64,000 bases of DNA from Lasiosphaeris hirsuta (lineage: Eukaryota; Ascomycota; Sordariomycetes; Sordariales; Lasiosphaeriaceae): contig JAUKUA010000004.1 in NCBI GenBank assembly GCA_030549175.1, positions 4,960,001 through 5,024,000 on the forward strand, given 5' to 3'. Below are positions 55,418-64,000 of the stretch, one piece after another. Numbering within the stretch: the first letter of the stretch is position 1; the number at the start of each line of letters is the position of its first letter. Under the pieces are notes generated by a model that saw nothing but the letters and a program-made list of their open reading frames with translations, made no database searches and was not told the origin of the DNA. A program made the position numbers and the translations under genes.

Positions 55418-55770
55418 CTACGATTTCCTCATTTCCGGGGTCAAGGTGGCGCTGTAGACGTGGGACATCTGCGCGGCCTGTTCTTTCCAGTCGGCTGCGT
55501 CGTCCTGGATGATGCAGAGCGAGTGGATCCAGAGATATCGGAGACACTTTGCAATCCGGACAGCGTCCTGAAATGATAGCGGCAAAGGTGCAGCGGGATA
55601 CCTTGGGAGTGACTTTGAACGACTGATTCTGTCGTCCTCAAGAGCTGCCTCTTTCCCCAGCAATGACTGAGCGCAACATACCGGCCATCTTGGCTATCAG
55701 CGCTGACCACCGCCTGGTCGACAAGCAGGATGGTGTTCTCTGGCGAAACATCTAGCAAAGCGACCAGAAC
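55418..55770 (-). pseudogene. HET-domain fragment 7
   Basis: Minus-strand pieces: ILLVDQAVVSADSQDGRYVA then LSHCWGKRQLLRTTE, a frame change near 55650, then LPLSFQDAVRIAKCLRYLWI, a His where Asp is usual, SLCIIQDDAADWKEQAAQM and VYSATLT. This is the first half of a HET domain, with the motif Asp changed (LWIHSLCII instead of LWIDSLCII) and the second half missing. The transition GAC-to-CAC is not RIP-like, so other decay also occurred. Confidence 0.82.
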
Positions 55771-56265
55771 GAGTAGCCTCGATGAGATGGTTCCCTAGTT
55801 GAAGTTGTGTCGCTTCGGGGTTAGTTGCCATTATGATGCGACGCTCTGTGCGTGGAGTAAACCTATTGAACAAATTGACAAGGGAGAGGCGACTTAGCTG
55901 TGCAGGGGCGGGGTCAAGCTAAGGGGGTGTGCCAGATGGGAACAAGGTGGAAGTAGCAGGAATTAAGGGCGTTAACATTACCACCACAATAAGGATTATT
56001 TAAAGAGCGCGTATACGGTACGGCATTACGCGCTCATTTCATGTACTTTTCTTGTCCGACGCCTCAACCAGTTTCAACTCGTCATCAGCTCATACCTCAT
56101 GAAAGTATCTCGAGTTAGGTTACACAGGACTCTCGGTCACGAGGGGTGGGGTCGACGCGGCATCAAAATCAACACTGGTGCCCCGCGTCAGGCCGCATTT
56201 GAGCCTGGCTCACGCATTCCTGTCGCCATAAGACCTGGAAAGGCTTTCCGATCCCCAGACCCCCC

Positions 56266-59200
56266 ATGCCTACCTCAAGCCCCGAAGAAGAACGCGACTG
56301 GGATCGCCACCAGCGCGAAATATGGAGGCTCTACCTGTTTGAGGGCAAGCCATTAAAGCAGGTGATGCAAGATATGGCGCAGCGTCATGGATTCTCGCCC
56401 AGGTAAGGAGGTCAAACTTGCTGTCCCAACAGAAGCCAACGATATTAAATGAATGCCATGTCGACGCTAGCAAGCAACAATGGATTGCCAAACTCAAGCA
56501 ATGGGGCTGCTACAAAAGCCTCCCCAAGGAAGGATGGCGCTATGTGGTACACCAGGCCCGAAAGCGGAAGTTGTCCAACAGCGATGAAAGTGGCCCATGT
56601 GTGGTTCTTTCGGGTGTGAGGTTGTCCCGGGAACAAGTGCGCAATGGCATGAGGAACCACTGCCCAGGACCGACTCTGAAGTTGCCGCGATATCGATGTG
56701 AGCAACTTTTGTTTAGGTTCAGATGGGAAGCCTTCCCCCTGTGAGTTCGAAGACTGACCCGTGCGTGCAGCCCCAAGCCCTCAACCTCCCCGCGGTCTTC
56801 CCCTGACTGTATACACACCTCCTCCCCTGGAAGGTACATCGTGGCCCCAAAACCTCCCATGGCTACAGTTCCACAATCGGGAGTTCCGATGTGAGTTGCT
56901 AGCATGGTTTCTTTAACATCAACACTCCCTCCTAGCCCAACTTGATCTTGACATAATAACCCTAGCAATCATGTCGACCCTGGAAAGCGCTCTTTCCAGA
57001 ATCTCTCTCTTATCGCCATCACCAACTAGCGTACCGATATCACTATCCCGCTCCCTCGGCCCACACCTCGCCTCTCTCACAGCAGGACGAAAGGCCGACG
57101 GAATCCACAGCCGTCTGAGCCTCTTCATGCCCGAGAATGAATCCAAAGAGCATCTTATCCGCGCCGAGTCTATCTGCCAGCACGGCACGCAATGGGCCGC
57201 CCGGACGTGGCTGGAGCTCGCCCTGTTCTGCTACTCCAACCACCTGGACTCGCCGTCACTCGATGCAGAAGAAGGCGGCAGGCGGTACGGTACCGCATGG
57301 GCAACGAGAGATAAGCAGGCGCTTCAATTCCTAGACTTCCTCTGGACAGCCGGGACGGTACTGCAGGAGCTGGTGCAGTCGGAGGCACCCACAGCACAGG
57401 CCCTAGTGGAGAGGTTCTTCGCCAGCGCAGTTCGACTTGGGCGGATTGAGACGCTGAGGAAGTTGGTTGATGATGCTGGCTTGCGTCTGGCGGGGTCGGG
57501 GCTCCTGGTGGGCGTCAAGGATCGGGATGACCTTGGTGAGGGTACCCTTGCGCCTATTGACTATGCCCTGCGAGTGGGCGATGCGGAAATGGTGGACTTC
57601 CTGTTGGAAAACGGGGCAAAGTTTACGACTGGTCCGGCGCGGTCGTCGCTTGACGTGGCTATGGCTGGGTACGCAGTGGGTACGCTGAAGCTGGAGGTTG
57701 CCGACGATTCCAAAAGCCCGCGGTCCCTGGCAGACGAGGTGTGGGTTGACCAGGGCGATCGGTATTCGGAAGAGGAGCTGATCCGCATGTTGAGTCGCAT
57801 GCCGAGGGTCCGGCAGAGGCCCAAGAATTTGGAGCGGACAAGTTGGCCGGTAGCCGCCAGGCGAATCCTGAAGCGCCTTGGCAGGATGGACACAGATTTC
57901 GAAACTCGACTTCAGAACCCTCTACCCCTGTTGATTTTCGCTATCCGGTACGGAGACCGAGAAATGATGGCGGCAGTCACGTCGAGGGTCCCTGATCTTG
58001 ATGCCACATGGACTCCCGACGGCGATGCATTGACGACTACGGCCATGGCGGAAGCTGCGTGGGTGGGAGACCTTGAGTTGTGCAGGATTTTGATGGCTCG
58101 GGGTGCCACACCCAACCCGGCCGCCGCCTCGTCTCTATCCGCTCTCCAGATCGCAGCCCACCTTGGGAATATGCCCTTGGCTGGCTTCCTCGTCGAGAAG
58201 GGCGCCGACGTGAACTACTCGTTCAGCGGCTCCGTCGAAATCCGACCCGAACCTACAGCCCTCGGTCTCGCTATTGCAGAAGGACACGCCCCAATGGTGG
58301 AGTTTCTACTAGCGAAGGGCGCCATAGCGACAGCAGAGAATCTGGTCAGCTTGGAGCCGCTCCTCCCAGAGCTGCCCGACTGCGAGGCGATGGTGCGGCG
58401 GCTTGTTTCCTCCCAAGGGGAAGACTTTACCAGCACAGCCTTGCTCGTTGCCGTGCGTCAGGGTGATCTCAACCTGGCGAAGCTCCTCGTCCGGGCTGGT
58501 GCCGACTGGTCGCATGTTAGCGAGACGGGGGAGACACCCTTGGCGCTGGCCCTGTCGGTCGGATATGCCTCCGTCGTCCACCATATCGTGGAGACTGGGC
58601 TGACACGATATGATGCCGCGGCCCTGCTAGCTGCGACAGCGGCGACCGATTCGGCGGTGCCACGGAGCATATTCAACATCATCCTAGACAGCAGATGCGG
58701 AGTCGGACGGTACCACTACCACCAGAGTGACAAGGCGTGGACAGCCTTCCTGGAAGGCCTAGCCCTAGCCACCGCCGTGTGTCTCGGGGACGAGCATCGG
58801 GTCGCCCGGTTACTTGACGCCGGAATCTCCCCCGTCGAGAAATACCCCCTCGCCAAGTCGAGGAATGGATACCTCTTCCGTTTCAACCTCCGTGACGACG
58901 GCACCAATGAGGTACTCGGCGTCGGTCCTGAATCTCGCCATGACCACATCCTGACCATCCCTGGCGCGACCATTCTCGGGACTGCCTGCGGGGCCAAGCA
59001 ATCGGCCACCGTCCCCATCCTCCTCCGTCACGGATACCAACCGACCCACGTCGACCTTGCCATCGCCGCCCACTTCATGGACCAGAAGACAGTCGACCTC
59101 TTCCTCCCCTTGGTACCCAACCACTCGGGCATCCTCTCCCCGCTCATTCGCCGCGGCTGGACATCCCACGTCGACAAGATTCTCGACAACGGTGGAGACC

Positions 59201-59850
59201 CCAACACTCTCGAAACTTACATTCCCGCCATCGGCCCCTATCTCTCATTCATCACCACACCCCTTAAATCAGCCATCCTCTCCGACAACATCAAGCTCGT
59301 GTCCCGCCTCCTCCACCTCGGCGCACACCGTGACATATGCCCCGGGCCGTCTCCTTCCTCTCCCCTCGCCGCCGCAGCAGCCAAAGGGCATATCGCCATC
59401 GTCAAGCTCCTCATCTCTCACGGCGCTGGCATCAATGCCTCCTGCGGTGAATCCCCGCTGGAGGCCGCGGCGCAGAGTGGGAGGATTGATGTATTGAAGT
59501 ATTTGCTTTCCGAGGGGGCCGACACGGAGGGCGTGCACCGCCGGAGGTATCTCCGGGCGATCAAGCTTGCTGAGGAGGAGGGCCATCAACTTGTTGTGAG
59601 GATGCTGAAGGAGCATCGGGAGTGGAGTGAGGAGGATGGCCGGATCTTCGAAGCGCTGGATGTTTATGACGAGGACTATGGAGATGGCTGGGGAGGGGAA
59701 AAGGGGGAGGAAACTGGCCGAGAGCGTGAGGACGCGTGGCAGGCTGGGCTCGATGGTGACGGGGGGGAGGAAGGCTGGCAGAGTTTTGTTGACTGGGATG
59801 ATGATAAATGGGGGTCTCTGGAGCATGATTTCAGCTTTCAGGCAGGGTGA
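56266..59850 (+). CDS. Clr5-domain ankyrin-repeat protein, four exons, about 1132 aa
   Basis: Exons 56266-56402, 56471-56697, 56771-56890 and 56936-59850; donors GTAAGG, GTGAGC and GTGAGT. All four joins keep one frame. Residues about 8-62 form a Clr5 domain (RDWDRHQREIWRLYLFEGKP, MAQRHGFSPR, QWIAKLKQWGCYK), a DNA/chromatin-associated helical domain named from a fission yeast silencing factor. A proline-rich linker follows. From about residue 350 to 1060 there are many diverged ankyrin units (GDAEMVDFLLENGA, ALQIAAHLGNMPLAGFLVEKG, ALAIAAHF-like, PLAAAAAKGHIAIVKLLISHG, PLEAAAQSGRIDVLKYLLSEG), ending in a very acidic tail. It is intact and single-copy here. Fungi have many Clr5-ankyrin genes; functions are mostly unknown, perhaps nuclear recognition or regulation. 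Confidence 0.88.
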
Positions 59851-60669
59851 CTCGCACAAACTGTAAACTGTGATGATATCGGGGAAGTTAGTTTAGAAAG
59901 AAAGTGTGCCGAATTCGAGAGCCTTAGAGGAAGGCGTGTTTTTTTAACAGAGCCTGTATCATAGTGCTAGGGTGTTAGCATAATACGCGGGGAAAATGGT
60001 CAAAACAAGTCCCCGTTTTTTTATAAATACTATTTAGCCAATAGCTCTGCAGTGGGTATAAGACTGTTGAATCTTTCATACTTTTATCATCCCTTATCAT
60101 TTTATATGGTGTTTTTTTATGAAGGGTATGTTGGAAACGGTGAAAGATACATGCAAAGTTGGAATTTCAATGCCAGGTGCCAGGCCGACACCAGATTCTG
60201 GCCCGCACCCAAGGGGCGGGCTATCAGATTAACTGGATTACACACACAAGCACACAGTTTGGCTCATACATACGTGTGAAGGATGGAAAATCGTTAGAAA
60301 AAGAGATGATATATTAGAATTACCTTGAAGGCTATTGGAATAGTTATTATCTATAACACCATTAGACTCTAGACTATTCCCTCCATTTGATAGTAGGTAC
60401 CTAGAATAAATAGCTTAGATGCTGCTCGCTTCGTGTAGCTGAGAAGGCGTGGGTGTAGGCGGTGGAAGTTATTGTGAAAGTACAAGGTTCGCCAGAGCAG
60501 CGGGAGCCGATGGGAGATGTACGAGTAATATTTTAGAACAGTGGAAGCGCGAGCAATAGAGGCCGTAACAGAGTAAAAGGCTAAACACAGTGAAAACCAC
60601 CTATAAGACTATTTAAAAAAATAATTGGCTAAAACAGCAGCTTGCAATGGTTTCGAAGAGATAATATAC

Positions 60670-60976
60670 TAGGTAACGTACGTGATAAGCGGGTGACCCA
60701 GACAAGCGAGTGACCCACCTTAATAAAATTTGGTAGAGCTGCGCGCAAAAACATGATAAGGAATTGATAAGGCCCCTACCAATTTCATAGCCAATACCGT
60801 TGGAGGTGCTGTCCCACCTCGAGGGTAGCGCACACGCCACCCCAGGAAAATCCTGGCCCACAACACACAATCACCACCTTTTCCACATGCTCTGCTTCGC
60901 CCACAAATATCTATGTGCAGCCCCTACTAAATTTCACTTATCTGGGTCACCCGCTTATCACGCACGTTATGTAATA
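60670..60976. mobile_element. MITE-like element, about 307 bp with inverted ends
   Basis: The left end GTACGTGATAAGCGGGTGAC (60678-60697) is repeated in inverted orientation at 60943-60966 with one change (GTGCGTGATAAG). The likeness continues inward with a gap: AAATTTGGTAG with AAATTTAGTAG and GCTGCGCGCA with GCTGCACATA, so arms are about 50-60 bp. A TA flanks both sides. The interior is about 190 bp with no open frame, fitting a non-autonomous DNA element. Both sides being well matched suggests a fairly recent insertion. Confidence 0.75.
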
Positions 60977-61415
60977 GGGTGAAATAGGAATATTGGCTGG
61001 AACACACTGTGGTAAGCGGTTTTTAAAAATTAAATAGGGCGTTTGCTGACGGGCAGCACTCCTTTTGGCTGCGCGGGCACTATGTCATGCAGGGTTAGGG
61101 TTATATGTAAGGGGAAAATCGGGGACCCCCTTTGCCCACCAAATGCTATGTCAGCCATTGACCCCTCCATGCCCACCACTTGACAATTTTTTTATGTTAC
61201 CACCCAATCCCAGCAACAAGCCTTGAAGTCAAGTAACGAATAGCCGATGAGGGGCCCCACTGGTACAATATGCGGGTCCCTCAAACACGACATGAGTGGG
61301 CTGTTGCTAGATTTTGAGGTATCTGATTGGCTACTCAGTGCTCTCCTCTTGTATCTTTATGTACCTCCCCGTTGTCAGCGCCATCATCCCCACGCAGCAC
61401 CAGCCTCCGAGTCGA

Positions 61416-61422
61416 TATAAAT
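61416..61422 (+). promoter_or_regulatory. TATA element of the retropepsin-like gene
   Basis: TATAAAT lies 158 bases before the start codon at 61574. Weakly supported but well placed. Confidence 0.35.
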
Positions 61423-61573
61423 TGGGAATTAGACCATGCATGTTCAGCTCCAGAATCGTTTCTGCCACACCTCAGCAGTGACCATCTTATCCTATAGATC
61501 CACCCACGAAACTGACCGTCAGGTGCCCTCGCAGGATTCCTAGCCTGAGGGGCATCGGCATCCCACAGCGAGA

Positions 61574-62440
61574 ATGGGAAACAGCAACTCGCGGCCCCAA
61601 CCCCGGGCCGTCCTGCCCGTAGACGTGGCCATGATGAGATCCACCGCCAACGGGCACCACGGCCTTCGGGTTTCGACCATCGCACTCGATGAAGTCGAGG
61701 CTGCTACTCGCAAGTTCACCACAGCCCTCTCGGGCCTGGAATCTGCCCTCGGCCCGCGCCATAGCTCCACCGTCGCGGCGAGGGACCTCCTGGACACCCT
61801 GCACAGCTGGCGGAGGCGCCTGAAACAGCTGAGAGGCTGCCCCGCCCAGCCCCCGAGTGATGGCACTTTCAACAGGGGCATCAAGCTCCTCGATGCAGAT
61901 GAAAGCTGGGTCTATGCCACGGCGCTGCTTGACACGCAATGCCAGATCGGAAACTGGATCTCTAACCGGCTGGTTGAGCGCCTGGGCATGATGCATTTAA
62001 TCTCAACTCCACCTCACCTGCCTCAGGCCTGCGATGCAAGTGGCCGTCTCATCCAGGCCCGTGGCGTCATCGATCTGCCCTGGAAGTGGCACGACCCCCG
62101 GGGAATCCGCGTTCACGAGTGCCAGTTCTACATCTTTCCTAACTCGACCCACCTCGATGTTGTTTTCGGTGTGGAGTATATTGTGGCCGAAGACTTGCTC
62201 CGCGTCAATGAGTCTGCTATCCTGCCGCTCGTAGAGCACAAGCCGACGAAGAAGGGTGTGTGTTTCAATTTTCTCCTCTATTAGGAGTCATCCCTATATC
62301 TGACATCTTTTCTTGCAGGCGACAAAGCTGCCATCGCCGCCGCTAAGGAGAGACAGAGGCTGGAAAAAGCGGCGCTAGCGGAGCGAAAAAGGGAGGAACA
62401 GAAAGGGAAGGAGAGAACGAAAATGGAGGCCCGAAAGTGA
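61574..62440 (+). CDS. Retropepsin-like protein with N-myristoylation start, 267 aa
   Basis: Exons 61574-62255 and 62319-62440 with a 63-bp intron (GTGTGT donor, CTTGCAG acceptor, phase 1). The start MGNSNS matches the N-myristoylation pattern (Gly2, Ser6), so membrane attachment is likely. Residues 40-90 form a helical segment. Residues 114-190 resemble a retropepsin-type aspartyl protease: ALLDTQ at 117-122 with GNWISNRLVERLG following, then ECQFYIFPN, DVVFGVEYIVAEDLL. The catalytic triplet is DTQ instead of DTG, so activity is doubtful. The last 40 residues are a charged coiled-coil-like helix (ERQRLEKAALAERKREEQ). Many fungi carry such retropepsin-like domains away from any retroelement; this may be a domesticated gene. 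It ends 52 bases from the convergent DUF6594 gene. Confidence 0.78.
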
Positions 62441-62492
62441 TCGGGAGAGTCGATGACATGGACCGCACTTTGGGTGCTCGATATCGCTACCT

Positions 62493-63509
62493 CTAACAGG
62501 TAACGGCATCTGGGCCGTTGCTACCAACGAAGACCACCTGAACGGCAGTAAATCTAATTGAGAGGACAGGTGTTAGTTTTCTAGAGTCGGGAGCAAAGAT
62601 CGGGGAGATGCCTAGACAGATATTTTCTTGTAAAGACATGCATGAGACTTTTGAGCTTACGCGGCGGTGGCCGAAAACACCTCGACCATTCGTCCATTTG
62701 TGAGCAGACACAGACTCAACGAGAAGGCGCCGGTAAAGATGCCAATTGTCGTGAGCCGCATCACCATGCTGCCGACGGAGTACAGGACGACGATAGATCC
62801 TACGAGGAGGAGAGATCCAAGAACTGTACCCACGACAGCCCAGGTGCGCTTGACACCCTCGTGGGAGTACGGCACTATGTCTCCGTGCATCCCCAACGGA
62901 TCCGGCTTTTTGAAGAGGTATCCAACAAAGTGATGGTACCATCGAAGCATCCGATCGGTAAGTCCGGCAATACAACTCTCACTTTGTCGGGGTAGAAGGC
63001 AAACTAATTCCGCGGGATCGAAGGTTCCCCATATGTCACTGTCGGAGCCGAGGAGATAAATATTTCCCATGGACGGTAGGCTCATCCATTTTTGGAGAAA
63101 TTTGAAGTCCCGCCTGTTGGGCTGTCCAATCTTGGCGATATTGTGCTGCAGGTGGAGTGCCTCGTCTGGCAGAGGTCAGCGGAGAGCCCAAACTTACAAG
63201 AGCATAGACCTAACTGTATTCCTTTAGTTTCTCCCTGACTTGCAGCATAAGCTCCCATTGCCTAGGGTTTCCATTCTCTGTCGTTGCCGACTCGCTAAGG
63301 CTCTGCCAGTCCCGGCCATAGAGCGTCCTGTCGAAATGGCCCGAATCAGCGTCGGCTTTAGCCTCCTTCTGCAGAGCATTTTCCAGGTTGGTCAATTCAG
63401 CTTGTAGATAGAGTAGATTGAGGGCATTCAGGGATCCAAAGCGCCGCAAAATTGCCGTCTCTGGGTGGGCTCCCATCAGTGACGCAAGCCTTGTATAGCC
63501 CTCAGGCAT
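62493..63509 (-). CDS. DUF6594 membrane protein, three exons, 286 aa
   Basis: Exons 63509-63215, 63165-62661 and 62553-62493 (introns 49 and 107 bp). The start MPEGYTRLASLMGAHPETAI followed by LRRFGSLNALNLLYLQAELT is the DUF6594 signature. Then DWQSLSES, a YNEALHLQ junction created by the first splice, a CLLPRQSESCIAGL segment, and at the C-terminus two or three membrane spans (WAVVGTVLGSLLLVGSIVVL, then a hydrophobic segment ending SLSLCLLTNG) and AAFTAVQVVFVGSN. The first intron uses an unusual GTTAGG donor; with GTAAGT absent there this may be a mutated site, so splicing could be inefficient. The family is common in fungi, with unknown function. No other lesion is seen. Confidence 0.83.
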
Positions 63510-64000
63510 GGCTCGAGTCTGTCAACGACCAGACCTCCCGTCCAGCCAAGCGTTGTAAGATAGGTTGTTCTGTTGATTGTATTAACTTTACTGCGGTGGA
63601 CGAATGGTAGAATCTTGAATGAGGAGGCGGTACCATTTTATTCTTAGCATCAGATTTTTGCTTGCAAGTCACGGTGTGAGTTAGGCATCCCTTGGGCATT
63701 ACTACCACGTGACACCCGAAGTTCTCAGTGGGCGCCACCCGAGAGCCCTGCCTGACAAAGTGAAGAAAAGAAAGGGATTTGCTAGGGCGGCTCCCCTCCT
63801 TTGTAAGTGAGGGTTAAATATCGTATGCGGCTCTCATCATCTAAAGATGACGACCAACACGAGGAAGAGTCCCTTACCCTTACTTTGACTTATAGGACGG
63901 AAGCTGGTTGTCTTTTAAATCATTATGCCATCCGACGTAGCTATATATTAGACTTGCCACGAGGTAATGTGCTTTTCTTTTTTGAAAATTACTCTTAAAA
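63510..64000. other. Promoter side of the DUF6594 gene and AT-rich end
   Basis: The first 200 bases upstream of the minus-strand start contain GC-rich promoter-like sequence. From 63.8 kb on the composition is AT-richer, and the frame at 63807-63998 (from an ATG, running close to the window edge) has no recognised domain. Confidence 0.35.

Larger units (their letters stand above)
59851..61573. other. Gene-free interval with a MITE-like element
   Basis: AT-rich from 59.9 to 60.7 kb, then the inverted-repeat element described separately. Afterwards the GC content rises into the promoter of the next gene. Frames are short and show no family signature. Confidence 0.5.

Noticed and set aside
1..64000. 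CRISPR arrays, rRNA genes, polyketide or peptide synthetase clusters
   Set aside because: Looked for and not seen: no regular spacer-repeat arrays, no rRNA-like conserved blocks, and no KS/AT/A-domain motifs.

Overview
The window looks like an accessory, partly RIP-damaged stretch of a filamentous ascomycete (Pezizomycotina, probably Sordariomycetes) nuclear chromosome. Evidence: short introns (49-122 bp) with GTAAGT-like donors and CTAAC/CTGAC-like branch sites, fungal-specific families (HET, NACHT-type NLR, Zn2Cys6, Clr5, DUF6594, DUF2306), and in-frame nonsense codons of the kind that CpA-to-TpA mutation on either strand (repeat-induced point mutation, RIP) produces. All intron models, families and lengths here come from reading the sequence by eye; no search was run.

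Layout. 1.3-3.7 kb: a small unknown gene and an NAD(P)-binding Rossmann protein. 3.7-6.6 kb: AT-rich, with one copy of a dispersed repeat. 6.6-10.5 kb: an NLR with a SesB-like hydrolase, a NACHT domain and six near-identical ankyrin repeats, followed by ankyrin debris. 10.8-12 kb: a broken F-box gene. 12-20 kb: a TIR element with 170-bp arms, relics of it, the second copy of the 5-kb repeat, and a HET gene with four in-frame stops. 20-22 kb: a coiled-coil gene whose 3' part is frame-broken. 24-27.5 kb: a run of fragments (casein kinase 1, another kinase, a methyltransferase, a HET gene). 29.8-31.2 kb: an intact acyl-protein-thioesterase-like gene that lacks the nucleophile serine. 31.7-36 kb: two HET fragments around an intact 10-cysteine secreted protein gene. 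36.6-40.2 kb: an intact Zn2Cys6 factor and a divergent DUF2306 membrane protein. 41.5-42.6 kb: formin and ubiquitin scraps. 43.9-45.9 kb: the best preserved HET gene. 47.4-49.3 kb: a broken F-box-type gene and another HET scrap. 50-52 kb: tRNA-Trp and an intact TauD-type dioxygenase. 52.6-55.8 kb: a decayed polytopic membrane gene, a short secreted ORF and a HET scrap. 56.3-63.5 kb: an intact Clr5-ankyrin gene, a MITE-like element, a myristoylation-type retropepsin-like gene and a convergent DUF6594 membrane protein.

The theme is non-self recognition and conflict. There is one apparently intact NLR and seven HET-domain loci, of which at most one may be functional. These lie among fragments of duplicated housekeeping genes, transposon relics and one effector-like secreted gene. 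Intact genes interleave with dead ones, as expected of a fast-evolving accessory or subtelomere-like compartment where duplicated copies are inactivated. No single pathway or operon-like unit joins the intact genes.
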